In this document: piece after piece, positions 51,071 through 60,260 of the stretch | How the letters are laid out: each line of letters starts with the position of its first letter | How positions within the stretch are numbered: position 1 is the stretch's first letter | Assembly (NCBI RefSeq): GCF_018263855.1 | Contig: NZ_CP073318.1 | Coordinates: 6,448,001-6,512,000 of the forward strand | Source of the DNA: Kutzneria sp. CA-103260 | Lineage (GTDB): Bacteria > Actinomycetota > Actinomycetes > Mycobacteriales > Pseudonocardiaceae | Length of the DNA: 64,000 bases | Reading direction: 5' to 3' | Notes under the pieces: model-generated | The model's database searches: none | The model's input: the letters and a program-made list of their open reading frames with translations, nothing else | What the model was told of the DNA's origin: nothing | Position numbers and translations under genes: made by a program

Positions 51071-51829
51071 ATGCCTGTGTCCCACCCCCGCGTTTCCATC
51101 GTCATTCCGGTGCGCAACGAGGCGCGCAATCTGGAGCTCGTGCTCCCCCGACTCCCCGCCGTGCACCAGGTGGTGCTGGTGGACGGCCACTCGGTCGACG
51201 GCTCGGTCCAGACGGCCCGCCGCCTGATGCCGGGCATCGAGACCGTCACGCAGACCCGCACCGGCAAGGGCAACGCCCTGGCCTGCGGTTTCGCCCGGGT
51301 CACGGGCGACATCACGGTGATGTTCGACGCCGACGGCTCGGCCGACCCGGACGAGATCCCCCGCTTCGTCGCGGCCCTGACCGGGGGCGCGGACTTCGCC
51401 AAGGGCAGCCGGTTCCGCCCCGGCGGCGGCAGCGAGGACATCACGGTCTTACGCCGCGCCGGCAACGCGGCCCTGAACCTGGTGACCAACCGCCTGATGC
51501 GGACTCGCTTCACCGACCTCTGCTACGGCTACAACGCCTTCTGGACCCGCATCCTGGGGGTGCTGGACCTGCCCGCCCCGGACCGGACCGACCGCCAGTG
51601 GGGCGACGGCTTCGAGGTCGAGACGCTGATCAACTGCCGGGTCGCGGCGGCCGGCCTGCGCGTCGACGAGGTGCCCAGCTTCGAGCGCAACCGGATCCAC
51701 GGAGTGTCCAATCTGGACACCTGGCGGGACGGGCTGCGGGTGCTGCGCACGATTGTCGCCGAGCACCGCCGGAGCAAGCGGGTCACCCCGGTCTACACGG
51801 ACGCCGAGCTGGACCCGGTGGTCGAATGA
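51071..51829 (+). CDS. GT2-family glycosyltransferase (polyprenyl-phosphate-type)
   Basis: This 252-residue GT-A enzyme has VSIVIPVRNEARNLELVLPRLP, VVLVDGHSVDGS, GKGNALACGFA and the metal-binding FDADGSADPDEIP. The later block GDGFEVETLINCRVAAAGLRVDEVPSFERNRIHG is typical of dolichyl-phosphate-mannose-synthase-like GT2 enzymes. It has no membrane anchor. It is the first of eight genes joined by 4-nt overlaps that make and export an exopolysaccharide. Confidence 0.9.
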   Translation: MPVSHPRVSIVIPVRNEARNLELVLPRLPAVHQVVLVDGHSVDGSVQTARRLMPGIETVTQTRTGKGNALACGFARVTGDITVMFDADGSADPDEIPRFVAALTGGADFAKGSRFRPGGGSEDITVLRRAGNAALNLVTNRLMRTRFTDLCYGYNAFWTRILGVLDLPAPDRTDRQWGDGFEVETLINCRVAAAGLRVDEVPSFERNRIHGVSNLDTWRDGLRVLRTIVAEHRRSKRVTPVYTDAELDPVVE

Positions 51830-53727
51830 TCACGTCGTCGGTGGTGATCTGCTGCTACACCGAGCGCCGCTGGGACGACATCGTCGACGCGGTGAAGTCG
51901 CTGACCGAGCAGACCGTGGCGCCGCACGAGGTGCTGCTGGTCGTCGACCACAACGAGGACCTCAAGCGCCGCGCGGAGGGTGCCTTCGACGCGGTGAAGG
52001 TCTTGGCCAACAAACGAAGTCGCGGCTTGTCCGGCGCCCGCAACACCGGGGTCGACCACGCCGTCGGCGAGGTGGTCGCGTTCCTTGACGACGATGCCCG
52101 GGCCGATCCGCAGTGGCTGCAACGAATGCTGGAGCCCTACGCCGACCCAGCGGTCGCGGCGGTCGGCGGCAAGGCGTATCCGGTGTGGCCGGACGGCACG
52201 GCTCCGAGCATGCTGCCGCCGGAGCTGGGCTGGGTGGTGGGCTGCTCGTTCACCGGCCAGCCGACCGAGCCGGCCGAGGTGCGCAACGTGATGGGCTGCG
52301 CGATGTCGTTCCGCCGCGACCTCGTGCTGGAGCTGGGCGGTTTCGCGGAGTGGATCGGGCGGATCGGCACGACCCCGTTGGGCTGCGAGGAAACGGAGCT
52401 GTGCATCCGACTCCGGCAGCGGTTCCCGGGCCGGAAGGTGCTGCTACGGCCGGACGCCACGGTTCGTCACCGGGTGACCGCGGACCGCACGACCTGGCGG
52501 TATCTGGCCCGGCGGAGCTGGGCGGAGGGCCTGTCGAAAGCGGCGATCTCGCAACTGGTCGGGGCCCAGGACGCGCTGTCCACGGAGCAGTCGTACGTGC
52601 GCGTGACGATTCCGAAGGCGCTGCTCCGAGAGGTCGGGCGGCCCGCCTTCGGCGCGTTGCTGCTGACCCCGTTCGCGGCCGGTGTGGGCTACCTGAAGGG
52701 CAAGATGTCCAAGCTGACCAGGGAAATCCCGGTCGCCGCGCCGGCCAAGCCGGACCGCACCGAGGATGCACCGCCCGAGCCGGCGCAGTGGCCGTCGGTG
52801 AGTGTGGTCATCGCGACCGCGGGCCGGGTCGACCATGCCGAGCGGTGCGTGCGAAGTGTTCTCGACACGCGGTATCCGGATCTGGAGATCGTGATCGTCG
52901 ACAACCATGGCCAGGCCAACCGGGACCTGGCCCGGCTGGCCGAGATGGATCAGCGCGTTCGGTACCTGCGGGAGGCGGTGCCCGGGGCGAGCCGGGCCCG
53001 CAACGCGGGCGCGGCGGCGGCCAGGGGCGAGGTGCTGGCGTTCACCGATGACGACGCGGTGGTCGACGAGCGATGGCTGGCCGAGGCGGTGGCGGAGATC
53101 GAGGCCGGTGGCGCGGACTGCGTCACCGGCCTGGTGCTGCCGAAGAGCCTGGACACCCAGGCCCAGCAGTGGTTCGAGGCGTTCGGCGGCTTCGGCAAGG
53201 GTTTCGAGCGGCGGCGGTTCGGGCCGGACGAGCCGGTGCCGGACGCGCTCTACCCGCTCTCCCCCGGCATCTTCGGCTCAGGCAACAACATGGTGTGGCG
53301 GCGGGACTCGTTCCGGAGGCTGGGCGGTTTCGACGAACGGCTCGGCCCCGGCCGAGCGACCAAGGCCGGTGAGGACCTGGATCTCTACCTGCGGCTGATC
53401 ACCGCCGACGGCCGGCTCGACTACACGCCGAACGCCCTGGTGTGGCACGAACATCGGGAGACTCTGCCGGAACTGCGCAAGCAGCTGCGCGGCTACGGCA
53501 CGGGCCTGGCGGCGACGTTCCTGTTGCACGCCATGCGTCCCGGCGGCGGCCGCCAGATCGCGCAGCGGCTGCGGCTCGGCCTGCGACTGCTGTTCGCCGC
53601 CGACTCCAGCAAGAACGCCCAGCGGGGACCGGACTTTCCGCGCAAGCTGGTGTTCGACGAGCTGTACGGCATGACGCTGGCACCGTGGCGGCTGACCGCG
53701 GAGTTGGTCAAGAGGTGGCGTCGGTGA
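51826..53727 (+). CDS. Tandem GT2-GT2 glycosyltransferase fusion
   Basis: This 633-residue protein has two complete GT-A domains. Domain one (residues 1-300) has SSVVICCYTERRWDDIVDAVKSL, VVAFLDDDARADPQWL and GCEETELCIRL. Domain two (about 320-600) has SVSVVIATAGRVDHAERCVRSVL, VLAFTDDDAVVDERWL and AGEDLDLYLRL. The linker includes a basic, amphipathic part. A bifunctional enzyme adding two sugars in sequence is likely. The ATG at 51826 sits in the ATGA that ends the previous gene; the open frame further upstream is a shadow. Confidence 0.9.
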   Translation: MITSSVVICCYTERRWDDIVDAVKSLTEQTVAPHEVLLVVDHNEDLKRRAEGAFDAVKVLANKRSRGLSGARNTGVDHAVGEVVAFLDDDARADPQWLQRMLEPYADPAVAAVGGKAYPVWPDGTAPSMLPPELGWVVGCSFTGQPTEPAEVRNVMGCAMSFRRDLVLELGGFAEWIGRIGTTPLGCEETELCIRLRQRFPGRKVLLRPDATVRHRVTADRTTWRYLARRSWAEGLSKAAISQLVGAQDALSTEQSYVRVTIPKALLREVGRPAFGALLLTPFAAGVGYLKGKMSKLTREIPVAAPAKPDRTEDAPPEPAQWPSVSVVIATAGRVDHAERCVRSVLDTRYPDLEIVIVDNHGQANRDLARLAEMDQRVRYLREAVPGASRARNAGAAAARGEVLAFTDDDAVVDERWLAEAVAEIEAGGADCVTGLVLPKSLDTQAQQWFEAFGGFGKGFERRRFGPDEPVPDALYPLSPGIFGSGNNMVWRRDSFRRLGGFDERLGPGRATKAGEDLDLYLRLITADGRLDYTPNALVWHEHRETLPELRKQLRGYGTGLAATFLLHAMRPGGGRQIAQRLRLGLRLLFAADSSKNAQRGPDFPRKLVFDELYGMTLAPWRLTAELVKRWRR

Positions 53728-54044
53728 GCCGGCTTCCGGCGACGGTGCTGCTGCTCGTCACGCTGGCCGTTGCGGCGCTCGCTGTATCCAATATGGACAG
53801 CCCAGCCAGGATAGTGCTGACGGTCGGCTTCTTCCTGCTGGTCCCCGGGCTGGCGGCGGTGGCGTTGGCCCGGCCAGCCTGGACCTCGGTCACCTGGGCG
53901 CTGGCGATCGGCGTCAGCGTGGCGGTGGATGTGTTGGTGGCACAGGCGATGTTGCTGCTTGGCTGGCATCCGATGTGGGCCTTCGGCGCGCTGCTCGCGG
54001 TGAGCGCCGGGCTCCTGGCCGTACAGGTGGTGAGGCCGGCATGA
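53724..54044 (+). CDS. Small membrane protein of the exopolysaccharide operon
   Basis: This 106-residue protein has four hydrophobic segments (LPATVLLLVTLAVAALAV, IVLTVGFFLLVPGLAAVAL, VTWALAIGVSVAVDVLVAQ, FGALLAVSAGLLAVQVV). No family is recognised. Its GTG start overlaps the GT2-GT2 stop (GTGA) and its stop overlaps the flippase start (ATGA), so it is an integral operon member, perhaps an accessory of export or polymerisation. Confidence 0.75.
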   Translation: MSRLPATVLLLVTLAVAALAVSNMDSPARIVLTVGFFLLVPGLAAVALARPAWTSVTWALAIGVSVAVDVLVAQAMLLLGWHPMWAFGALLAVSAGLLAVQVVRPA

Positions 54045-55270
54045 CCGAGGTGTCAACCCGGCCGGGCCGGGCGGCGTTGACCGACGGCGCGGCGCTGTCC
54101 ACCAGCGCGGTGATCACGGGCGTGGTGGGCCTGTTCTGTTGGCTGGTCGCCGCGGCAACGCTGCCGCAGGCGGCGGTCGGGGCGTCCTCGGCGTTCGTGT
54201 CGGGCTTCATGCTGGTGGCCGGTATCGCGCAGCTGAACGTCGGCCTGGGGGCTCTGCGTTGGCTGCCGCAGGCGGGCCGGCAGACCGGTCCGATCGTGCT
54301 GCGCTCCTACCTGTTGGTCGCCGCCGTCGCCGCCGTGACCTCGGTGGTCTTCCTGTTGCTGCCGGCCGGCAAGGTCGTGCTGCACGTGGGCGGGCCACTG
54401 CTGTTCGTGGTGGCGTCGGTGTGCTGGGCGCTGTTCCAGTTGCAGGACTACATGTTGGCGGCGCTGGGCAAGGCGTGGTGGGTGCCGATGTTCAACGGCA
54501 CCTTCGGCGTGGTGCGGGTGGCGGCGCTGCCGGCGCTCGGCATCGTTCTGGGGGCGCTGGGTGTCCTGGTGTCGTGGATCGTGCCGACGGCGGCGATGAT
54601 GCTGGTGGCGATCGTCGCGATCACCCGGCTGGCCGTCAAACACCGCGGGCCGGCGACGCTGCCGCAGCCGCAACAGGTGTTTTCCTATCTGGGGCCGACA
54701 TATCTGGCCACGCTGGGCACGACGCTGCTGTACAACTCGGTGCCGCTGCTGGTGGTGAGCACCCACGGCACGTCGGTCGGCGCGACGTTCTTCGTGATCT
54801 GGACCGGCGTGAACGCGGTCGACTACGCCATCAACGGGTTCGTGAACTCGCTGGTGCTGCGGGGTTCCCGTCGGCCGGAGGAACTGCCGGCGGCGCTGCG
54901 CATGGTGGCGGTCAAGCTGCTGCCGATCGTGGTGGGCGGGGCGATCGTGGGCGCGGTGCTGGCCCCGTTCCTGCTGGGCCTGTTCGGTCACGCCTACGCG
55001 GCGCAGGGCACGGAGGCGTTGCGATTGCTGTTGCTGGGCATGGTGGTTCGCACGGTCGTGGCGCTCTCGGTCGGCGTCCGGCTGGCGGCCGGCCGCGGCC
55101 TGGCGGCGGCGGTGGTGCAGGCGTCGAGCACCGTGCTGGTGCTGTCGGCGGTGCTGCTGGCACCCGGCTCGACCGGTCTGGTCGGGCCGGCGGTCGGCTT
55201 CCTCGCGGCGCAGGTCGTGGTGGCGGCAGTGGTTGGTCCGGGCCTGTTCCGCATGGTGGTGAAGTCATGA
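54041..55270 (+). CDS. Wzx-like polysaccharide flippase (MOP superfamily)
   Basis: This 409-residue protein has about twelve membrane spans with the MOP/polysaccharide-synthase layout: ALSTSAVITGVVGLFCWLVAAATL at the start, FQLQDYMLAALGKAWWVP and LLYNSVPLLVVSTHG in the middle, and a basic loop SLVLRGSRRPEELP. It should move lipid-linked repeat units across the membrane. It overlaps both neighbours by 4 nt. Confidence 0.82.
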   Translation: MTEVSTRPGRAALTDGAALSTSAVITGVVGLFCWLVAAATLPQAAVGASSAFVSGFMLVAGIAQLNVGLGALRWLPQAGRQTGPIVLRSYLLVAAVAAVTSVVFLLLPAGKVVLHVGGPLLFVVASVCWALFQLQDYMLAALGKAWWVPMFNGTFGVVRVAALPALGIVLGALGVLVSWIVPTAAMMLVAIVAITRLAVKHRGPATLPQPQQVFSYLGPTYLATLGTTLLYNSVPLLVVSTHGTSVGATFFVIWTGVNAVDYAINGFVNSLVLRGSRRPEELPAALRMVAVKLLPIVVGGAIVGAVLAPFLLGLFGHAYAAQGTEALRLLLLGMVVRTVVALSVGVRLAAGRGLAAAVVQASSTVLVLSAVLLAPGSTGLVGPAVGFLAAQVVVAAVVGPGLFRMVVKS

Positions 55271-56931
55271 CTACGTTGAAGACAAGGCAGGACTGGCTCG
55301 CCCCGGCGATCTGCGTCTTCGCCGCAGTGGTCTGGGCGCTGGCCGTGCAGCCGGTCGACCCGGGCACGTTGGGCTCACTGGGCCTGGCCGCGTCGATCTC
55401 GCCGGCAGTACTGGTCGGTGTGGCGCTGCTGTCGGTTGGCTTCGTGTTGGAACTGCGGTCGGAGAATCCGCGGAGCTGGGTGCTCACAGGGGCTTGTTTC
55501 CTGGCCGTGCTCTGTGCCTACGGCCTGCCGTCGTTGGTGGAGCCGGCGGCCCGGCTGCCGGTGGCCTGGCTGCACGCCGGCTGGAGCGGGTACATCGAGC
55601 AGCACGGCCAGATTCTGCACAACTTCGACGCGAGGTTCAGCTGGCCGGCCTTCTTCGGCTTCATCGCCTGGCTGACCAAGGTGTCCGGGGCCACGGACGC
55701 GACGGTGTTCCTGGCCTGGGCGCCGCCGGTGTTCACCGGCCTGGCGGCAATCGGCGTGCATGCCCTGGCGTCGACTGTGCTCGGCAAGGGGCGCGGGGCG
55801 TGGCTGGCGGTCTGGCTGTTCCTGGTCGTGAACTGGGTGGAGCAGGACTACTTCTCGCCGCAGGGCCTGGCGTACCTGATGTACTTGGCGGTATTGACCA
55901 TCGCGCTGCGGTGGCTGTGCCGTGGCGGCCTGACGGAGACGAGCGTGGTCAGCGACGGCCGCACGAGACTGGCCGTAGCCGGGTTCGTCGTCCTGGTCTG
56001 CGCGATGGCCCCCGAGCATCAGGTGACGCCGTTCGCCCTGGCCGGGCTGGTGATCGTCCTCGCGCTGACCAGAATGCTGCGGTCGCCGTGGCTGGCGGTG
56101 ATCGCCGTGGTGATCCCGTTGGCCTGGTTGGCCCTGGGGGCCAAGGAGTACTGGATCGGCCACCTGAACGACCTGTTCGGCGGGGTCGGCGACCTGTCCG
56201 GCTCCGTACAGCAGAACGTGGGGCAGCGGTTCTCCGGCGACGCCGGGCGGATCGTGATCCTGGCAGTCCGATGTGGACTGTCGATACTGGTGGTCGGGCT
56301 GGCCGCGCTGGGCTGGCATCGGCTGCCGAAGACCCGGCCGATCGTGCTGGCGGTGTTGGCGCTGCTGCCGTTCGGCCTGGTCGGACTGCAGTCGTACGGT
56401 GGGGAGATGCTGCTGCGCAGCTACCTCTACGCGCTGCCGCTGCTGTGCACGCTGGGCGGGGCCGCGCTGGCGACCATGATCGACCGCCTGCAGGCGGCGT
56501 TGATCACCGGTATCGGCCTGGGGATCGCCGCTATGGGCCTGGTGACGGCCCGCGGCGGCAACGACGCCTATGTGGCGTTCCGCTCCGACGACGTCAGGGC
56601 CGTCCAGGAGGCGTACCGAGAAGCCTCGCCGGGGCAGCACATCACCGCGCTCGCCGGCTACCTGCCGATGCAGTGGGCCCGGGTGGGCGAGGTCCAGCAG
56701 CTGTCCCTGGAGCTGAAATGCCCGCCCGGCCCGGACGAGGCGCCGTGCGTGCGCAGCCTCGGGCCCGAGTTCGTGATCGTCAATCCCGCCCAGGACGCCT
56801 ACGGCCACATGCTGCTGGGGCTGGATCCCGGCTGGACCAAGCAGGCCGTCGCCGGCCTGGAGTCCAGTGGCTACCGGGAGAAGCTCCGCATCGGCGACAC
56901 CGTCCTGCTCGAACTGGGAGGCACTCGATGA
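55267..56931 (+). CDS. Multi-spanning polysaccharide polymerase/glycosyltransferase-like protein
   Basis: This 554-residue protein has about twelve spans and a soluble C-terminal domain of about 120 residues (FRSDDVRAVQEAYREASPGQHITALAG, FVIVNPAQDAYGHMLLGL). The large first loop has YIEQHGQILHNFDARFSWPAFFGFIAW and NWVEQDYFSPQGLAYLMYL, as in GT-C or Wzy-type enzymes. Which of these it is cannot be decided by eye; its place between flippase and pyruvyltransferase fits a polymerase. Confidence 0.72.
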   Translation: MTTLKTRQDWLAPAICVFAAVVWALAVQPVDPGTLGSLGLAASISPAVLVGVALLSVGFVLELRSENPRSWVLTGACFLAVLCAYGLPSLVEPAARLPVAWLHAGWSGYIEQHGQILHNFDARFSWPAFFGFIAWLTKVSGATDATVFLAWAPPVFTGLAAIGVHALASTVLGKGRGAWLAVWLFLVVNWVEQDYFSPQGLAYLMYLAVLTIALRWLCRGGLTETSVVSDGRTRLAVAGFVVLVCAMAPEHQVTPFALAGLVIVLALTRMLRSPWLAVIAVVIPLAWLALGAKEYWIGHLNDLFGGVGDLSGSVQQNVGQRFSGDAGRIVILAVRCGLSILVVGLAALGWHRLPKTRPIVLAVLALLPFGLVGLQSYGGEMLLRSYLYALPLLCTLGGAALATMIDRLQAALITGIGLGIAAMGLVTARGGNDAYVAFRSDDVRAVQEAYREASPGQHITALAGYLPMQWARVGEVQQLSLELKCPPGPDEAPCVRSLGPEFVIVNPAQDAYGHMLLGLDPGWTKQAVAGLESSGYREKLRIGDTVLLELGGTR

Positions 56932-57977
56932 CCGCCGTCTACGTCGGTTGGACCGGCCGCGGCAACCTGGGCGACGACGCCATCGCCGACGCGCTCCTGC
57001 ACCACATTCCCGACGTCGCACCTTGGCACGTGCCGACCGACCCGACGGCGTTCGCCGCCCGACTGCTGGCCGGCGCCGGCGTCGGGGCGCGCCGCCGGTC
57101 GGTGCTGCTGGGCGGCGGAACCGTGGTGGGGCGGCGGAACTGGCGGATGCTGCTGGCCGCGACCAGCACCCTGTTGGCCCGCAAGCGCCCGTGGCACCTG
57201 ATCGGCATCGGCGTCGAGGACCCGGCCTTCCAGGGCCGGGCCTCGTTCTCCGACCGCGAGGAACTGCGGCGGTGGGTGGACATCTGCGGCTGGTTCGAGC
57301 GGATCACCGTGCGGGGCCCGCGTTCGCAGGAGCTGCTGGCCTCGGTCGGCGTCGCCTCGGAGGTGGTCGGCGACCCGGCGCTGCTGCACGCCCCGATCGG
57401 TCCCGTCGAGCCGAAGGAGCGGCTGCTCGGGCTGAACCTCGGCTTCGGCGACGACCTGTGGGGGCACGACCACGACCGCGTCATCGACGAATCCGCCTGG
57501 CTGGTGCGGAAACTCGTCGGCGACGGCTGGTCGGCGCGACTGCTGGTGATCAACCTGAAGGATCTGCCGTTCGCCACGGCCTGCGTCGAGCGGGCCGGTG
57601 TGGACGCCGAGATCCGGATCGCCACCACGGTGTCGGACTACATGGAAGGCGTGGCCGACTGCACGGTGCTGGTGGCGGAACGCCTGCACGCGCTGGTGTT
57701 GGGGGCGGCGGCCGGAGTTCCGCTCGTCGGGCTGGAGTACCAGCCGAAGTGCGCCGACTTCCTGGCTTCCGTTGGCAGTGTTGAACGTTCGCTGCGCACC
57801 GACTGTGTGACCAGTGCCGCGCTGATCGAGCTGGTACGTGAGCTGGCCAGCAACCGCGAGGCCGAGTCGGCCTTGCTGACCACGCATGTCGACGCGCTCA
57901 GGGAGTCGCTGCTGGAGGAGGTCGCCTGGATCCGCAACCGGCTGTCCGCCAGCGACATCGTGGGGAGCACGCCATGA
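56928..57977 (+). CDS. Polysaccharide pyruvyl transferase family protein
   Basis: This 349-residue protein has the CsaB/PssM-type fold: VGWTGRGNLGDDAIADALLHHIP at the start, SVLLGGGTVVGRRNW, HLIGIGVEDPAF, ITVRGPRSQELL and VLVAERLHALVLGAAAGVPLVGLEYQPKCADFL near the end. It likely adds a pyruvate ketal to a sugar of the polymer, giving a negative charge. It is coupled to both neighbours by 4-nt overlaps. Confidence 0.9.
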   Translation: MTAVYVGWTGRGNLGDDAIADALLHHIPDVAPWHVPTDPTAFAARLLAGAGVGARRRSVLLGGGTVVGRRNWRMLLAATSTLLARKRPWHLIGIGVEDPAFQGRASFSDREELRRWVDICGWFERITVRGPRSQELLASVGVASEVVGDPALLHAPIGPVEPKERLLGLNLGFGDDLWGHDHDRVIDESAWLVRKLVGDGWSARLLVINLKDLPFATACVERAGVDAEIRIATTVSDYMEGVADCTVLVAERLHALVLGAAAGVPLVGLEYQPKCADFLASVGSVERSLRTDCVTSAALIELVRELASNREAESALLTTHVDALRESLLEEVAWIRNRLSASDIVGSTP

Positions 57978-58486
57978 ACCGGGTTCTCGAACAACTCCGG
58001 CTGGAGATCGGCTTCCTCACCAAACGGGCGCTGGTAAACGCTTTCGCCGGCAGCACCCTGGTGCCGCGGCCGCTGCGCTGGGCCGTCTACCGGCTCTGCG
58101 GGGCCCGGATCGACACCATGAACGTGTTCCCGGGCCTGCAACTCGCCGGACCGCCGTCGAATCTGACGGTCGGCCGGGGCACGTTCCTCAACGTCGGCTG
58201 CTTTCTGGAACTGGTGGCCCCGGTCCGTATCGGCCGGGACTGCCAGCTCGGCATGCAGGCGATGGTCGCCACCTCGCACCACAAGTCCAATATGGACAAG
58301 AGCCCTACCGGCCGGCCGGTGGTGATCGGCGACCGGGCGTGGATCGGTGCGCGGGCGGTGATCCTTCCCGGCGTGACGATCGGGGACGACGTGGTCATCG
58401 CCGCCGGCGCGGTGGTCGTGCACGACTGTGACAAGCCCGGCACCTATGCCGGGGTTCCGGCACGGTGGATCAAGGAGGCGGCATGA
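57974..58486 (+). CDS. Left-handed beta-helix O-acetyltransferase
   Basis: This 170-residue hexapeptide-repeat protein has LTVGRGTFLNVGCFLEL, APVRIGRDCQLGMQAMVATSHH and VIGDRAWIGARAVILPGVTIGDDVVIAAGAVVV, ending in the CoA-type GTYAGVPARWI. The catalytic His is in MVATSHH. It is a NodL/WbbJ-type sugar O-acetyltransferase, expected to decorate the exopolysaccharide. Confidence 0.9.
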   Translation: MNRVLEQLRLEIGFLTKRALVNAFAGSTLVPRPLRWAVYRLCGARIDTMNVFPGLQLAGPPSNLTVGRGTFLNVGCFLELVAPVRIGRDCQLGMQAMVATSHHKSNMDKSPTGRPVVIGDRAWIGARAVILPGVTIGDDVVIAAGAVVVHDCDKPGTYAGVPARWIKEAA

Positions 58487-59271
58487 GGATCGCGTTGGCG
58501 GCCGCACTGGCCGCGGTGTTCGCGGCCACCACCTGCACCGGCCCCACCCAAGCGGCGCCGCAGGAACCCCAAGCGCCGCAGGGGTTGCAGGGTCATCACC
58601 TGGTGGCCGACGAGGAGTTCAACGGCTCGACACTGGACCCGAACCGGTGGAACCCGTACAACAGCAAGTCCACCAACCAGGTCTCCACCTGGTCGTCCTC
58701 GCAGCTCAAGGTGACCAACGGCGAGTTGCAGATCATCGGGCAGGGCAAGGATCCGACGGGCGCCGCGAACAAGTCCGGGGCGCTGTGCTGGTGCAAGGGC
58801 GACGGCAACCGGACCTACGGGCTGTGGGGCATCCGGGCGAAACTGGATCCCGGCAAGGGTTACGCCCCGGCGTTCCTGCTCTGGCCGCAGTCCAACCGGT
58901 GGCCCCAGGACGGCGAGACCGACATCATCGAGACCGTGCACCCGCAGCGGGCCTGGGACCTGGCTTCGGTGCACTGGGGCGACCCGCCCAACGGGGACCG
59001 GGAGAGCGGCAAGGTCTACGGCGACTTCACCGGCTGGCACGTGTACTGGGTGGACTGGCGGCCCGACCACATCAGGATCTACGTGGACCGGACCCTGGTC
59101 TATGACACGACCACCAGCAAGAAGAAGCCGGTGATCCCGAACACGCCGATGCACATGGTGATGCAGCAGGAGCCCGGTCCGTACGCGCCGAAGGTGTGGC
59201 TGCCGGGGCCGGATCAGTCCACACCGGACAAAGTGATCGTGCACGTGGACTGGGTACGGGTCTACGACTGA
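58483..59271 (+). CDS. Secreted GH16-family glycoside hydrolase
   Basis: This 262-residue precursor has a signal peptide (RIALAAALAAVFAATTCTG, cleaved near TQAAPQ). The GH16 beta-jelly-roll has FNGSTLDPNRW, YGLWGIRAKLDPGKGYAPAFLLWP and the catalytic GETDIIETVH (ETDIIE for the usual E[IL]DIxE), then HVYWVDWRPDHIRIYVDRTLVYD. Both catalytic glutamates are present. It may trim or release the polymer made by the operon. It is the last of the coupled genes. Confidence 0.92.
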   Translation: MRIALAAALAAVFAATTCTGPTQAAPQEPQAPQGLQGHHLVADEEFNGSTLDPNRWNPYNSKSTNQVSTWSSSQLKVTNGELQIIGQGKDPTGAANKSGALCWCKGDGNRTYGLWGIRAKLDPGKGYAPAFLLWPQSNRWPQDGETDIIETVHPQRAWDLASVHWGDPPNGDRESGKVYGDFTGWHVYWVDWRPDHIRIYVDRTLVYDTTTSKKKPVIPNTPMHMVMQQEPGPYAPKVWLPGPDQSTPDKVIVHVDWVRVYD

Positions 59272-59312
59272 GGTCATTGACCACGTTCGCCATGGCTGGT
59301 AGGCCATCAGTC

Positions 59313-60260
59313 ATGGCGCAACGTGACCCGTGGCTGGACGTGCACGCCCACTTCGTGACGGAGCGGTACCTGGAGCAGGCCCGGGCCAACGGCCACGCCG
59401 AGCCGGACGGCTGGCCGACGGGCCTGCCCAGTTGGAGCGTGGACGAGGCGCTGGAGTTGATGGCGGCGACCGGGGTCGGTGCTGCGGTGCTGTCGGTGTC
59501 GTCGCCGGGGGTGCACTTCGGCGACGACGCAGCGGCCCGCGATCTGGCCCGGCACGTCAACGAGGCGGGCGCGGAGATCGTCGCGGCGAACCCGAGCCGG
59601 TTCGGGCTGTCGGTGTCGCTGCCGCTGCCTGATGTGGACGGCGCGCTGGCGGAGTTGGCCTACGGCTACGACACGCTGCACGCCGACGCGGTCGCGTTGA
59701 AGACCAACTTCCACGGTCGCTACCTGGCCGACCCGGCCTTCGAGCCGGTGCTGGCCGAGATGAACCGGCGCGGCGCGGTGGTGACGCTGCACCCGACCTC
59801 GGCGCCGTGCTCGGACCGGACGGCCCTGGGCTATCCCCGGCCGATGATCGAGTTCTTGTTCGACACCACCCGCTGCGTCATCGACCTGGCGATGAGCGGC
59901 ACCCTGGCCCGCCACCCGGACATCCGCTGGATCGTGCCGCACGCCGGCGCGGTGTTGCCGGTGCTGGCCCACCGCGTCGCCGGCATCGGCCAGATCACCG
60001 GCAAGGCAGTGGACATGCCGGCGGTGTTGGGCGGCCTGTACTACGACCTGGCCGGCATGCCGCTGCCGGTGGCGCTCGACGCGCTACTCCAGGTCGCCAG
60101 CCCCGACCGACTGCTGTACGGCAGCGATTTCCCGTTCACACCAAGCGAAGCCGTTACCGCGCTGGCCGCAGCGCTGCGCGAATCCCCGGCGGTGCAAGGA
60201 GCGCCGCTGGCCGCCACCGCCGCCGAGCTGTTCCCTAGGCTAGGCGGAGCTGGCGCGTAG
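59313..60260 (+). CDS. Amidohydrolase 2 family (ACMSD-like) metal-dependent hydrolase
   Basis: This 315-residue TIM-barrel hydrolase or decarboxylase has the N-terminal metal motif WLDVHAHFV (HxH), VALKTNFHGRYLADP, VVTLHPTSAP, WIVPHAGAVLPVLAHR and the final metal Asp in LLYGSDFPFTP. The substrate is unknown. It follows the GH16 gene by 41 bp; start ATG 59313 is preferred to 59292 on family length. The 3' end overlaps the convergent YhgE-type gene by 26 bp. Confidence 0.88.
   Translation: MAQRDPWLDVHAHFVTERYLEQARANGHAEPDGWPTGLPSWSVDEALELMAATGVGAAVLSVSSPGVHFGDDAAARDLARHVNEAGAEIVAANPSRFGLSVSLPLPDVDGALAELAYGYDTLHADAVALKTNFHGRYLADPAFEPVLAEMNRRGAVVTLHPTSAPCSDRTALGYPRPMIEFLFDTTRCVIDLAMSGTLARHPDIRWIVPHAGAVLPVLAHRVAGIGQITGKAVDMPAVLGGLYYDLAGMPLPVALDALLQVASPDRLLYGSDFPFTPSEAVTALAAALRESPAVQGAPLAATAAELFPRLGGAGA

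Noticed and set aside
50926-53727. A 933-residue version of the GT2-GT2 protein
   Set aside because: The first 300 codons overlap the first GT2 gene out of frame; the ATGA overlap at 51826 and the GT-A start define the real gene.
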